Shown one piece after another: positions 54,768 to 64,000 of a DNA stretch of 64,000 bases (the first letter of the stretch is position 1; the number at the start of each line of letters is the position of its first letter). The DNA comes from Salipiger abyssi (GTDB lineage Bacteria > Pseudomonadota > Alphaproteobacteria > Rhodobacterales > Rhodobacteraceae): NCBI RefSeq assembly GCF_017311415.1, contig NZ_JAEKIS010000001.1, positions 310,001 to 374,000 of the forward strand, in the 5' to 3' direction. The translations under genes were made by a program, and so were the position numbers. Under the pieces are notes generated by a model, which saw only the letters and a program-made list of their open reading frames with translations, was not told the DNA's origin and searched no databases.

Positions 54768-57617
54768 ATGGCTTTCACCCCGACCGACTATCACCCCTAC
54801 GATTTCGCCAACCGGCGCCATATCGGGCCTTCGCCCGCCGAGATGGAGGCGATGTTTGCCACGCTCGGGGTTGCCGATCTCGACACGCTGATCGCCGAGA
54901 CCGTGCCGCAGGGCATCCGCCAGGCGTCGGCGCTCGATTTCGGCGCGCCGCTTTCCGAGCGCGAGATGCTGTGGCGGCTCGAAGAGGTGGCGAGCCGCAA
55001 CAAGGTGCTGACCTCGCTGATCGGCCAGGGCTATCACGGCACGATCACGCCGCCGGCGATCCAGCGCAATATCTTCGAGAACCCGGCCTGGTACACCGCC
55101 TATACGCCCTATCAGCCGGAGATCTCGCAGGGCCGGCTCGAAGCGCTGCTGAATTACCAGACCATGGTCAGCGACCTGACCGGGCTGGAGATCGCCAATG
55201 CCTCGCTGCTCGACGAGGCGACCGCCTGTGCCGAGGCGATGACCATGGCCATGCGCGTGGCGAAATCCAAGGCAAAGGCGTTTTTCGTGGACGAGAACTG
55301 TCATCCGCAGAACATCGCGGTGATGCAGACCCGCGCCGCGCCGCTGGGGATCGAGGTGATCGTCGGCGCGCCGGAGACGCTTGAGGCCGACACCGTGTTC
55401 GGCGCGATCTTCCAGTATCCCGGCACGTTCGGCGGGCTGCGCGATGTCTCCGCCGAGATGGAGGCGCTGCACGCCGCCAAGGCCATCGGCATCGTCGCCG
55501 CCGATATCATGGCGCTGTGTCTGCTGAAGGAGCCGGGCGCGATGGGCGCCGATATCGCCGTGGGCTCGACCCAGCGTTTCGGCGTGCCGCTGGGCTATGG
55601 CGGCCCGCACGCGGCCTATATGGCGACGAAGGATGCCTATAAGCGCGCCATGCCCGGGCGCATCGTCGGCGTTTCGGTGGACAGCCACGGCAACCGCGCC
55701 TACCGGCTGGCGCTGCAAACCCGCGAGCAGCATATCCGCCGCGAGAAAGCCACCTCCAACGTCTGCACCGCGCAGGCACTGCTGGCGGTGATGGCGGGCT
55801 TTTATGCGGTGTTCCACGGCCCCGAGGGGCTCAAGGCCATTGCGCAGCGCATCCATCTCAAGACCGCGCGGCTGGCCAAGGGTCTGGAGGAGGCGGGTTT
55901 TGCCGTCGAGCCGGAGGCGTTTTTCGACACGATCACCGTGGAAGTCGGGCTGTTGCAGCGCGGCGTGTTGCAGGCCGCGGTCAAGGAGGGCGTGAACCTG
56001 CGCCGGGTCGGCAAGACCAAGGTGGGCATCACCCTGGACGAGGCCACGCGGCCCGCCACCATCGAAGCGGTGTGGCGCGCCTTTGGTCTCGTGCGCAAGG
56101 ACGAGGAAGGGGTCGCAGAGTATCGGCTGCCCGACGCGCTGCTGCGCGAGAGCGGGTATCTCGGCCACGAGATCTTTCAGATGAACCGCGCCGAGACCGA
56201 GATGATGCGCTATATGCGCCGTCTCGCCGACCGCGATCTGGCGCTCGACCGGGCGATGATCCCGCTCGGCTCCTGCACGATGAAGCTCAACGCCGCCGCC
56301 GAGATGATGCCGGTGAGCTGGCGCGAATTCGCCAATCTGCACCCCTACGCCCCCGCCGATCAGGCGCGCGGCTATGCCGAGATGATCGGCGATCTGTCGG
56401 AGAAGCTCTGCGCGATCACCGGCTACGATGCGTTTTCCATGCAGCCCAATTCCGGCGCGCAGGGGGAATATGCGGGTCTGCTGACCATCGCCTCCTGGCA
56501 GCGGGCGCGGGGTGAGGGGCAGCGCGATGTCTGCCTGATTCCGGTCAATGCCCATGGCACCAACCCGGCCTCGGCGCATATGGTCGGCTGGACTGTCGTG
56601 GCGGTGAAATGCGACGAGAAGGGCTCCATCGACCTCGACGATTTCCGCGCAAAGGCCGAGCAGCATTCCGACAGGCTGGCGGCCTGCATGATCACCTACC
56701 CCTCGACCCATGGCGTGTTCGAGGAGACGGTGAAGGAGGTCTGCGCCATCACCCATGAGCATGGCGGGCAGGTCTATATCGACGGCGCCAATATGAATGC
56801 CATGGTCGGCCTGTCGCGGCCCGGCGATCTGGGTGGCGATGTGAGCCACCTCAATCTGCACAAGACCTTCTGCATCCCGCATGGCGGCGGCGGCCCCGGC
56901 ATGGGCCCGATCGGCGTCAAGGAGCATCTGGTGCCGCATCTGCCCGCCGATCCGCTGACCGGCGGCGTGGCCGGGCCGGTTTCGGCGGCGGCCTTCGGCT
57001 CGCCCTCGCTGCTGCCGATCTCCTGGGGTTATATCCTGATGATGGGCGGCGAGGGGCTGACTCAGGCGACGCGGGCGGCGATCCTCAACGCCAATTACAT
57101 CGCGGCGCGGCTCTCCGGCGCCTATGAGATCCTCTATACCGGCCCCAAGGGGCGGGTGGCGCATGAATGCATTCTCGATGTGCGCCCCTTCGAGAAATCG
57201 GCTGGCGTCACGGTGGAGGATATCGCCAAGCGGCTGGTCGATTGCGGCTTTCACGCGCCGACCATGAGCTGGCCGGTGGCGGGCACGCTGATGGTGGAGC
57301 CGACAGAGAGTGAGACCAAGGCAGAGCTCGACCGGTTCTGCGACGCGATGCTGGCGATCCGCGAGGAGATCCGCGCCATCGAAGAGGGCAGCATGGATGC
57401 GGAGAACAACCCGCTGAAACACGCCCCGCACACGATGGAAGACCTCGTGCGCGACTGGGACAGGCCCTATTCGCGCGAGCAGGGCTGTTTCCCGCCGGGC
57501 GCCTTCCGGGTCGACAAATACTGGCCGCCGGTCAACCGGGTGGACAACGCCTATGGCGACCGGCACCTGATCTGCACCTGCCCGCCGATGTCGGACTACG
57601 CCGACGCAGCGGAGTAA
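54768..57617 (+). CDS. gcvP: Glycine dehydrogenase (decarboxylating), P protein
   Basis: The PLP-dependent homodimeric P protein decarboxylates glycine and loads the residue onto GcvH. The 949 residues are the full fused form, with N-terminal ([17 protein letters not shown]) and C-terminal halves both present. The PLP lysine is Lys699 in [19 protein letters not shown]. The gap of 157 bases from gcvH holds a hairpin repeat and box, but the riboswitch presumably still reaches gcvP. On the opposite strand a 1041-codon frame is a shadow. Confidence 0.98.
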   Translation: MAFTPTDYHPYDFANRRHIGPSPAEMEAMFATLGVADLDTLIAETVPQGIRQASALDFGAPLSEREMLWRLEEVASRNKVLTSLIGQGYHGTITPPAIQRNIFENPAWYTAYTPYQPEISQGRLEALLNYQTMVSDLTGLEIANASLLDEATACAEAMTMAMRVAKSKAKAFFVDENCHPQNIAVMQTRAAPLGIEVIVGAPETLEADTVFGAIFQYPGTFGGLRDVSAEMEALHAAKAIGIVAADIMALCLLKEPGAMGADIAVGSTQRFGVPLGYGGPHAAYMATKDAYKRAMPGRIVGVSVDSHGNRAYRLALQTREQHIRREKATSNVCTAQALLAVMAGFYAVFHGPEGLKAIAQRIHLKTARLAKGLEEAGFAVEPEAFFDTITVEVGLLQRGVLQAAVKEGVNLRRVGKTKVGITLDEATRPATIEAVWRAFGLVRKDEEGVAEYRLPDALLRESGYLGHEIFQMNRAETEMMRYMRRLADRDLALDRAMIPLGSCTMKLNAAAEMMPVSWREFANLHPYAPADQARGYAEMIGDLSEKLCAITGYDAFSMQPNSGAQGEYAGLLTIASWQRARGEGQRDVCLIPVNAHGTNPASAHMVGWTVVAVKCDEKGSIDLDDFRAKAEQHSDRLAACMITYPSTHGVFEETVKEVCAITHEHGGQVYIDGANMNAMVGLSRPGDLGGDVSHLNLHKTFCIPHGGGGPGMGPIGVKEHLVPHLPADPLTGGVAGPVSAAAFGSPSLLPISWGYILMMGGEGLTQATRAAILNANYIAARLSGAYEILYTGPKGRVAHECILDVRPFEKSAGVTVEDIAKRLVDCGFHAPTMSWPVAGTLMVEPTESETKAELDRFCDAMLAIREEIRAIEEGSMDAENNPLKHAPHTMEDLVRDWDRPYSREQGCFPPGAFRVDKYWPPVNRVDNAYGDRHLICTCPPMSDYADAAE

Positions 57618-57646
57618 CGCGCGGCTCGGACACACAGAGCGGACGG

Positions 57647-57668
57647 GGCGGGCGCTGTGGCGCCCGCC
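57647..57668 (+). terminator. Hairpin after gcvP
   Basis: A 9-bp perfect stem GGCGGGCGC-TGTG-GCGCCCGCC lies 30 bases past the gcvP stop. No T-run follows. The remainder of 57618-57830 has no other feature I can support. Confidence 0.5.
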
Positions 57669-57830
57669 TCCAAAATCCCACGCACCGTTCTGCCTGAGAA
57701 CCGTGCAGCGCCGGCCCCGGATTGACGATCCGGCAACACTTGCGCAATAGCCTACGCCCCGACGCCCCATTGCCTTTGAATCGCCTCACTCCACGGGCTA
57801 GAAAGGCCCGAGGCACGCCTAGGGGGGCTT

Positions 57831-59939
57831 ATGGCGTGGAATTGTCCCGGAGAATCCGGATTGCGAGTGATGACACAGGCCCCGAATACCGATTCCGACC
57901 ACGCGCCCGGCCAAGCGGGCCTCACCTCCCTGCCCTATCGCAGCGATATCGACGGGCTGCGCGCCATCGCCGTGCTGGCGGTGGTGTTTTACCATTTCGG
58001 CCTGCCCGGCTTCGAGGGCGGATTTGTCGGCGTCGACATCTTCTTCGTGATCTCGGGCTTCCTGATCGGCGGCATCCTCTGGCGCGAATACGACCGCACC
58101 GGGCGGATCTGGCTGCGGCATTTCTATATCCGCCGCTTCCGCCGGCTGGCGCCGGCCTTCTTCACCATGGCGATGGTCACCGCGCTGTTCTCATGGGCGC
58201 TGCTGCTGCCCTTCGAATTCCGCGAATTCGGCAAGCAGCTCATCGCCGCGACGGTCTATCTCTCCAACGTGCTGTTCTTTCGGCAGGCGGGCTATTTCGA
58301 CACCGCGTCGGAGGAAAAACCGCTGCTGCACACCTGGTCGCTGGCGGTGGAGGAGCAGTTCTATATCTTCCTGCCGCTCTTCATCCTGCTGCTGTCGCGC
58401 AACCGCCGCGCGCTGATCCTGGCGCTGGTGGGCTGCTGGGCGGCCTCGCTCGCCGCCTGCATCACGTTCACGCCCACGCATCAGACCGCGACCTTCTATC
58501 TCTTCCCCTTCCGCGCCTGGGAAATGCTGAGCGGCGTGCTGCTGGCGATCTGGGGCTGCGAAAGCGGGCGCCGCTGGCAGGGCTATGCGGGGCTGAGCTG
58601 GCTTGGCCTCGCGCTGGTGCTGGCCTCGCTGCTGCTGATCCCGGCGGGGCCGCATTTCCCCGGGATCCTCGCGGTCTTTCCGGTACTGGGCACGGTCCTG
58701 CTTCTGGCGAATGGCTGCGGGCGGGGCACGGTCAATCGGATGCTCTCGGCGCGCGAGCCGGTGTTCTTCGGCAAGATCTCTTATTCGCTCTATCTCTGGC
58801 ACTGGCCGGTGATGACGCTCTCGGTCTATCTGCGCGGCGGCTATGCCAATATGGCCGAGGCGGTGGGCTGGATGGCGCTTTCGGTTGTGCTGGCCTGGCT
58901 GTCCTGGCGTTTCGTGGAAAACCCGGTGCGGCGGCTGCGCGTGCCGGGCACCGCGATCTTTGGCGGCACCGTGGCGGCCTCGGCCTGCCTGCTCGCCATC
59001 GGAAGCTGGCTCTATCTCAAGGACGGGCTGCCCGAGCGCTTCGGTCCGGAGGTGCGCCCGCATATCGCCGCCTCCGCCGATTTCCTGCAAGACTGGAGCC
59101 GCTGCGAGACCGCCTCCGACGGGCCGCTCATGGGTCTGGAGATCTGCCCCATCGGCCCCGAGGGCGCGCCGCAGGTGCTGGTCTGGGGCGACAGCCATGT
59201 GCGCGCCTTCAAGGAGGGGCTCGACCTCGCCGCGCATGAGGCGGGCACGCCGGGCATGATCATCTGGCGCGCGGGCTGCCCGCCGCTCTTCGATATCCGC
59301 AAGGTCGAGAGCGCGGCAACGCTTGCGCAGGACACCGCCTGCACCAATGCCAATCTCCAGATCCGGCAGGCGCTCGGCCTGCTGCCCTCGCTGAAAAAGG
59401 TCATGCTGATCGGGCGCTGGACCTATTACGCCAGCGGCACCGGCATCGGGCTCGACGCGCATAACACCATCGCCATCCACCCCACCGACACGCCCGCCCG
59501 CGTCGGCGCACCGCAGGACGGCATCGTCGCCAAGGCCGCCCGCGCCACCGTCAACACCCTGCTCGACCGGTTCGAAGAGGTGATCGTGCTGCGCCAGCCG
59601 CCCGAGATCGCGCAATACGATAGCCGCATCGCCGCGCGCGAGACCGCCCATGCGGGCTGGCCGCTGGCCAAGCCGCCGGTCATCCAGAGCAGCATGCCCC
59701 GCGCCGCCCTCGCCCAGCGCATCGACGCCGCCGAGGCACCCTGGCGCGCCATGGCAGAGGCCGGCGTCATCACCTGGATCGACCCCTGGCCGCGGATCTG
59801 CGACGAAAGCGCCTGTCACGCGCTGGTGGACGGCACGGGCTATTATTTCGACAACAACCACATGACCAACAGCGCCGCGCTGGCGCTGCGCGGGCTCTTC
59901 GCCCCGATCTTCGCGCCGGGCGAGGGGGCCGAATCGTGA
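57831..59939 (+). CDS. Membrane O-acyltransferase with C-terminal SGNH domain
   Basis: The 702-residue OafA-type protein has an Acyl_transf_3 N-terminal half (about 35-360) with YRSDIDGLRAIAVLAVVFYHF, VGVDIFFVISGFLIG and RRFRRLAPAFF, and ten or so TM helices. The periplasmic SGNH domain has GDSHVRAF and DNNHMTNSAAL. Such proteins acetylate or acylate sugars of surface polysaccharides or lipids. The ATG at 57831 has AGGGGGG four bases upstream; an ATG at 57870 is the alternative. Its stop overlaps the next gene's GTG start. Confidence 0.92.
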   Translation: MAWNCPGESGLRVMTQAPNTDSDHAPGQAGLTSLPYRSDIDGLRAIAVLAVVFYHFGLPGFEGGFVGVDIFFVISGFLIGGILWREYDRTGRIWLRHFYIRRFRRLAPAFFTMAMVTALFSWALLLPFEFREFGKQLIAATVYLSNVLFFRQAGYFDTASEEKPLLHTWSLAVEEQFYIFLPLFILLLSRNRRALILALVGCWAASLAACITFTPTHQTATFYLFPFRAWEMLSGVLLAIWGCESGRRWQGYAGLSWLGLALVLASLLLIPAGPHFPGILAVFPVLGTVLLLANGCGRGTVNRMLSAREPVFFGKISYSLYLWHWPVMTLSVYLRGGYANMAEAVGWMALSVVLAWLSWRFVENPVRRLRVPGTAIFGGTVAASACLLAIGSWLYLKDGLPERFGPEVRPHIAASADFLQDWSRCETASDGPLMGLEICPIGPEGAPQVLVWGDSHVRAFKEGLDLAAHEAGTPGMIIWRAGCPPLFDIRKVESAATLAQDTACTNANLQIRQALGLLPSLKKVMLIGRWTYYASGTGIGLDAHNTIAIHPTDTPARVGAPQDGIVAKAARATVNTLLDRFEEVIVLRQPPEIAQYDSRIAARETAHAGWPLAKPPVIQSSMPRAALAQRIDAAEAPWRAMAEAGVITWIDPWPRICDESACHALVDGTGYYFDNNHMTNSAALALRGLFAPIFAPGEGAES

Positions 59940-61501
59940 GCCATCCGGCCAGCGCGGTGGAGTGGGATGTCATCGTGATCGGCACCGGCATCGGTGGCGG
60001 CACCGCCGGGCGCGCGCTGGCCGAGGCCGGGCGCCGGGTGCTGTTTCTCGAACAGGGCGCAGCCGGGCACCGCAGCGAGCGCAACGGGTTGTCCGAGATC
60101 TTCGTGCCCGAGGCACGGCTGGCGCGCGGGCTCTGGCCGACGCCGCTGCATGCGGAGGTGAACGGGCAGGAGAACACATTCTACGCACCGCTCGGCGCCG
60201 GGGTCGGCGGCTCTTCGGTGTTCTATGCCGCGACGCTGGAGCGGCCCGAACGCCACGATCTCGACGATCTGATCGACCGGCCCCACCCCACCGGCGGCTG
60301 GCCCGTCGGGTTCGACACGATGCGCCCGTGGTACGACCGCGCGGCGGAGCTCTACCGCATCCACGGCACCCAGGATCCGCTCTCGCCCGAGCCGCCCATG
60401 ACGATGGCCGCACCGCCGCCGCTCAACCCCACCGAAACCGCGCTGATGGCGGCGTTCGAACGGCGCGGGCTGCATCCCTATCACGCCCATACCGCCATCG
60501 ACCGGGTCGAGGGCTGTCTGAACTGCCTCGGCGCGAAATGTCCGAAGCGCTGCAAGATGGACGGGCGCTCCGCCGGGGTGGAGCCGGCGCTGGCCACCGG
60601 CAACGCCACGCTGATCGACCGCGCCGAGGTGACCCGGCTTCTGGGCGCGGGCGACCGGGTCGAAGGGGTCGAGGCGCGGATCGGAGGTGAACTCCAGGTG
60701 TTTCGCGCGGACCATGTGGTGCTCGCCGGCGGCGCGCTCGGCTCGCCCAGGCTGCTGCTGGCCTCCGCCTGCGAGGCCTGGCCGGAGGGCGCCGCCAACG
60801 GCTCCGGCATGGTCGGGCGCAACCTGATGTTCCATCTCAACGAGATGTTCGCGCTCTGGCCGCCGCGCGGCACGCCGGATGCGGGGGCGACAAAATCCAT
60901 CGCCCTGCGCGATCTCTACCTGCGCGAGGGCGCGCGGCTCGGTATGATCCAGGCCATGGGCATCCGCGCCTCCTATGGCGAGATCGTGCACTACCTCAAC
61001 CTGATGCTTGCCCGTTCGGCCCTGCGCCGCGTGCCGGGGCTGAGCCAGCTTACGCGTATTCCGGCAGCGATTGCGGCAAAGCTTTTCGGCCAGGCGCAGA
61101 TTTTCGTCGGGCTGATGGAGGATCTGCCCTATCCGGAAAACCGCGTCACCTATGACCCGGCACAGCCCGACCGTCTCTCGGTCAGCTATCGCTACGAGCC
61201 GGAGCTGCTGGCCCGGCGCAAGGCCTTTCGCCGGGCCATCTCGCGCGCGTTCCGGGGGCAGCGGCATGTGTTCCTCGGCATGGGGCCGGAGCTGAATTTC
61301 GGCCACCCGAGCGGCACGCTGCGCTTTGGCACCGATCCCGCAAGCTCGGTGCTGAACGCCGATTGCCGCGCCCAAGAGCTGCGCAATCTCTGGGTGACGG
61401 ATGCGTCCTTCATGCCGACCTCGATGGGGGTGAACCCCAGCCTGACCATCGCCGCCAACGCCCTGCGCGTGGCGGGCATCATCGCAAAGGAGCCGGCATG
61501 A
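59936..61501 (+). CDS. GMC-family FAD oxidoreductase
   Basis: The 521-residue protein has an N-terminal FAD-binding VIVIGTGIGGGTAGRALAEAG, LGAGVGGSSVFYAATLERP, a Cys cluster CLNCLGAKCPKRCK (about 198-211) as in GMC_oxred subfamilies, and the C-terminal GHPSGTLRFG and NLWVTDASFMPTSMGVNPSLTIAANALR. It oxidises an alcohol or sugar; electron acceptor unknown. Start GTG overlaps the acyltransferase stop as GTGA and its stop overlaps the SDR ATG. Confidence 0.92.
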   Translation: MSHPASAVEWDVIVIGTGIGGGTAGRALAEAGRRVLFLEQGAAGHRSERNGLSEIFVPEARLARGLWPTPLHAEVNGQENTFYAPLGAGVGGSSVFYAATLERPERHDLDDLIDRPHPTGGWPVGFDTMRPWYDRAAELYRIHGTQDPLSPEPPMTMAAPPPLNPTETALMAAFERRGLHPYHAHTAIDRVEGCLNCLGAKCPKRCKMDGRSAGVEPALATGNATLIDRAEVTRLLGAGDRVEGVEARIGGELQVFRADHVVLAGGALGSPRLLLASACEAWPEGAANGSGMVGRNLMFHLNEMFALWPPRGTPDAGATKSIALRDLYLREGARLGMIQAMGIRASYGEIVHYLNLMLARSALRRVPGLSQLTRIPAAIAAKLFGQAQIFVGLMEDLPYPENRVTYDPAQPDRLSVSYRYEPELLARRKAFRRAISRAFRGQRHVFLGMGPELNFGHPSGTLRFGTDPASSVLNADCRAQELRNLWVTDASFMPTSMGVNPSLTIAANALRVAGIIAKEPA

Positions 61502-62262
61502 CCCGCCTCACCCCGCAAGACGGCATCGCCATCGTCACCGGCGCCGGTTCCGGCCTCGGCCGCGCGCTGGCGCTGGAGCTGGTGCGGCAGGGCTTCACCG
61601 TGATCGGCACCGGGCGCCGCGCCGACGCGCTGGAAGAGACCCGCGCGCTGGCCTCGGGTGCCTTTCATCCGCTGCCGCTGGATGTCAGCGACGCGCAGGC
61701 GGTGAGCGAGGCGTTTGCAGAGATCCGCGCGCAGCATGGCCGCATCGCCTTGCTGATCAACAACGCCGCCGTGTATCCGCGCCGCGATATCCTCGACGAG
61801 AGCGGCGAGAGCTTCATGCAGACCGTGGCGATCAATCTCGGCGGGGTCGTCGCCTGTTCCCGCGCCGCGCTCGACAGCATGTGCGAGACCGGACGGGGCC
61901 GCATCCTGAACGTGGCGACTTTTGCCGATCTCACCCCCCTGCCCGCCTCCTCGGCCTATTCGGTCTCGAAAGGCGCGGCGCGGATCTTTACCCGCGCGCT
62001 CATCGCCGATCTGGGCGACCGCTTTCCCGGCATCGTCATCGGCGACTGGATGCCCGGCATGCTGAAGACCGCGATGGGCATCCCCGACGGCGTGGCCCCT
62101 GAAGTTTCAGCGAAATGGGGTGTAGAGCTGGCGCTGCGGATGGATCCGGCGCTGACCGGCGCGGTGTTCGAGATGGACCGCGAGATCCTGCCGCCACGCG
62201 GGCTCAAGGGCAAGCTCAAGGATCTGCTGCTGATGCGCCGCCGCGTGCCAAGACAGCTCTGA
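61498..62262 (+). CDS. SDR-family oxidoreductase
   Basis: The 254-residue classical SDR has the NAD(P)-binding TGAGSGLGRALA, LLINNAA and the active YSVSK (Tyr154, Lys158). The usual catalytic Ser, thirteen residues before the Tyr, is Thr141. It completes a three-gene operon with the acyltransferase and GMC oxidoreductase, linked by stop/start overlaps. Likely oxidises or reduces a hydroxyl group on the same substrate; this is inference. Confidence 0.92.
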   Translation: MTRLTPQDGIAIVTGAGSGLGRALALELVRQGFTVIGTGRRADALEETRALASGAFHPLPLDVSDAQAVSEAFAEIRAQHGRIALLINNAAVYPRRDILDESGESFMQTVAINLGGVVACSRAALDSMCETGRGRILNVATFADLTPLPASSAYSVSKGAARIFTRALIADLGDRFPGIVIGDWMPGMLKTAMGIPDGVAPEVSAKWGVELALRMDPALTGAVFEMDREILPPRGLKGKLKDLLLMRRRVPRQL

Positions 62263-62278
62263 CCTCTCGGAAAACGCC

Positions 62279-62306
62279 AAAAAAATACGCCCCCGGAAAG
62301 GGGGCG
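62279..62306 (-). terminator. trxA terminator
   Basis: On the minus strand a 7-bp stem CGCCCCC-TTTCC-GGGGGCG is followed by TATTTTTTTGG. It ends trxA and may act on the convergent SDR operon. Confidence 0.85.
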
Positions 62307-62332
62307 CATCTCATATGTCGGTGCCGAAGAGC

Positions 62333-62653
62333 TCAGATCGACTCTTTGATCCAGCTTTCCAGCGAGGCCTTGGGCGCGGCGCCGGTGCGGTTCGAGATCA
62401 CTTCGCCATCCTTGAAGATGAACAGCGCCGGGATGCCGCGCACGCCGAGCGAAGCCGCCACGCCGTGATTGTTGTCGACATCGACCTTGGCAACCTTGAT
62501 CTTGCCTTCATACTGTTCGGCCAGCTCTTCGAGGGCCGGGCCGATCTGCTTGCAGGGGCCGCACCATTCGGCCCAGAAATCGACCACGACGGGAATGTCG
62601 GAGCCTTTCACTTCCTCATCGAAGGTCGCGTCGGTGACGGGAACGGTGGCCAT
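62333..62653 (-). CDS. trxA: Thioredoxin 1
   Basis: The 106-residue cytoplasmic disulfide reductase has active site WCGPC (Cys31, Cys34), [15 protein letters not shown], and cis-Pro in [13 protein letters not shown]. The start at 62653 has AAGGAG upstream; the frame extends 24 codons further upstream toward addA, which is rejected. It is downstream of addA on the same strand, the usual arrangement in this family. Confidence 0.97.
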   Translation of the reverse strand: MATVPVTDATFDEEVKGSDIPVVVDFWAEWCGPCKQIGPALEELAEQYEGKIKVAKVDVDNNHGVAASLGVRGIPALFIFKDGEVISNRTGAAPKASLESWIKESI

Positions 62654-62721
62654 TGGAATCTCCTTGCGGGTTTGGCAGCCAGTATCTTGGGGGGCGAAGG
62701 TAGGTAGGGGCCGGGGAGTCG

Positions 62722-64000
62722 TCAAGCGGTCGTAGCGCGCGCCAGTGCCGCAGACACAAGATCGTGTGGCAGTGACGTATAGTTCTGCGTTGCCGTCCAG
62801 ATCAGCCCGGTTTCGATCTCGCGCCCGGGATAGAGCTGGGCCAGCGCCGCCGCATAGGCGCCCATCTGGCGCAGCAGCCCCTCGGGGGTGTCCGCTGCGG
62901 TGGTCGGCACGGTGCAGTTGGATTTGAAATCCACCGCGATCACCTTCTCCGGCGTGACGATCAGCCGGTCGATGATGCCGTGAATGCGCCCGACCGGCGC
63001 GATCTCGGCGGTGAGCGGCACCTCGGCGAGGCTGTCGGGGGCAAAGAACGGCGTCAGCGTGTCTGCGGCCAGCACCGCCAGCGCTTCGGTCACGAGGGTT
63101 TCGGTGTCCTCGGGCAGCTCCTCGGCGATGGCCAGCACATGCGGCACGGCGGCAGGCCGGGCATCGGGGGGCAGGGCAGAGAGGTGTTCCAGCAGCAGGT
63201 GCAGCACGGTGCCGCGCAGCATGGCGGCCTCGACATCCTCGCCATCTTCGCCGGCCAGCGCCTTGGCGCCGCCAAGCGCCGAGGGCGAGACGGATTCCAG
63301 CGGAGCGTCCGGCAGCGGCGCGGGCTGGCGGAACAGCTCCGGCAGGGCCGTCTCTTGCCGCAGGATCTCCGGTGCGGGCTCATGCGGCAGCGCGCTCCAG
63401 TCGGCCTGTCCCAGCCGCAGCCCCTCATCCCTGCCCCAGGCGCCGAAATCGAACGTGGCCGGCTCCGCTCCGGAGCGCTCCATGCCCTGCCGCACCTGAT
63501 CGTACCAGGCATTGCCCTGCGCCCCCAGCCTGCCGGCGGCGGCGACCACCAGCCATTTCTCCGCCCGGGTCAGCGCCACGTAAAGCAGCCGGTCGCGTTC
63601 GCGCTGATTGGCGTCTTTCGCCCGCTCCAGCGCCTCGGCCTGCACCCGTGGCTGCGCCTCGGCGCTGGCCTTCCAGACGGTGCCGGTATCGCCGTCGAGC
63701 AGGCTGTCGCGGATCTGAGCATTGGGCTCGGCGCAGTCCGGCAGGATGACGATGGGCGCCTCGAGCCCCTTGGCGCCATGCACTGTCATCACCCTGATCC
63801 GTGCCCCGGCGCTGTCCGGCGCGCGCTTGATCTCCAGATCGTCGGTCTGCATCCATTCCAGGAACCCGGTGAGCGAGGGCACCTCGGTCTGCTCATAGGC
63901 CAGCGCCTGCCCGAGCAGCGCATTGATGCCGTCCTCTGCCTCTTCGCCCAGCCGTCCGAGCAGCTTCTGCCGGCCCTCGTGCCGGGTCAGGATGCGCTCG
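62722..64000 (-). CDS. addA: Double-strand break repair helicase-nuclease AddA, C-terminal part
   Basis: Only the 3' 426 codons are in the window; the frame is open through the right edge. Helicase motif V ([22 protein letters not shown]), motif VI ([19 protein letters not shown]) and the C-terminal PD-(D/E)xK nuclease ([21 protein letters not shown]) are visible. AddAB processes broken ends for RecA, replacing RecBCD. The 68-base gap to trxA and conserved order support the call. The N-terminal ATPase motifs are outside. Confidence 0.95.
   Translation of the reverse strand, partial: ERILTRHEGRQKLLGRLGEEAEDGINALLGQALAYEQTEVPSLTGFLEWMQTDDLEIKRAPDSAGARIRVMTVHGAKGLEAPIVILPDCAEPNAQIRDSLLDGDTGTVWKASAEAQPRVQAEALERAKDANQRERDRLLYVALTRAEKWLVVAAAGRLGAQGNAWYDQVRQGMERSGAEPATFDFGAWGRDEGLRLGQADWSALPHEPAPEILRQETALPELFRQPAPLPDAPLESVSPSALGGAKALAGEDGEDVEAAMLRGTVLHLLLEHLSALPPDARPAAVPHVLAIAEELPEDTETLVTEALAVLAADTLTPFFAPDSLAEVPLTAEIAPVGRIHGIIDRLIVTPEKVIAVDFKSNCTVPTTAADTPEGLLRQMGAYAAALAQLYPGREIETGLIWTATQNYTSLPHDLVSAALARATTA

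Noticed and set aside
54645-57770. Minus-strand frame of 1041 codons
   Set aside because: Antisense shadow of gcvP; Arg/Gly/His-rich translation without domains.

Overview
The window is chromosomal DNA from an alphaproteobacterium, almost certainly a Rhodobacteraceae (roseobacter-type) member. This rests on the high GC content, the dense ATGA/GTGA gene couplings, the rpsT-dnaA-dnaN-recF-gyrB block, the argH-lipoprotein-DUF2834-lysA-DUF4175 string, hisC-tyrC, trxA-addA, and a split flagellar cluster (fliPNHF one way, fliL-unknown-motE the other). It holds about 60 genes, two of them cut by the window edges. I saw no insertion sequence, prophage, CRISPR array, rRNA or tRNA.

Layout. 1-6.4 kb, minus strand: start of rlmN, a Q/G-rich DUF4175 membrane protein, lysA, a DUF2834 protein, a tiny lipoprotein and argH. 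6.4-12.8 kb: a TlpA thioredoxin, di-haem cytochrome c peroxidase behind an FNR-type promoter, an extensin-like protein, tyrC-hisC, and homospermidine synthase. 12.9-17.1 kb: NAD salvage genes pncB and pncA flanking a membrane hybrid histidine kinase whose 3' end overlaps pncB. 17.2-24.8 kb: trhO, flagellar genes around a CtrA-like site, trxC, an L,D-transpeptidase and two very small genes. 25-32.3 kb: rpsT and the replication block. 32.3-36.4 kb: a CbiX-like chelatase, a small membrane protein with an EcfG-like promoter, exoD, and trkH-trkA. 36.4-49 kb: mixed metabolic and envelope genes, including a two-glutamate glycosidase-like protein, a PerM transporter, YihY, a ClpP-like periplasmic protein, an 18-unit MORN protein, nadE, a glycosyltransferase, a zincin, a 2OG oxygenase, a Tat-exported metallo-beta-lactamase-fold protein and a PfkB kinase. 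49.1-57.6 kb: gltX, DUF2254, a GGCT-like protein, an FNR-box-preceded Rrf2 regulator, then a tandem glycine riboswitch with gcvT-gcvH-gcvP. 57.8-62.3 kb: a tightly coupled acyltransferase/SGNH, GMC oxidoreductase and SDR operon. The window ends with trxA and the 3' part of addA.

How the genes work together. NAD metabolism recurs (pncA, pncB, nadE). Glycine cleavage is under direct glycine control. Oxygen-responsive control is suggested at ccp and at the Rrf2 gene. The replication block and K+ uptake pair are conventional.

The least explained material is intergenic: a dispersed 22-nt box and a GGTGGGCAA hairpin that tend to occur together, two TTCGTACGAA-centred palindromes, a 25-bp perfect hairpin, a near-copy of the dnaA start codon region just upstream of dnaA, and an orphan terminator-like hairpin. 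Among genes, the most open questions are the acyltransferase-GMC-SDR operon and the kinase embedded between pncA and pncB. I found no clearly new defence or mobile system.
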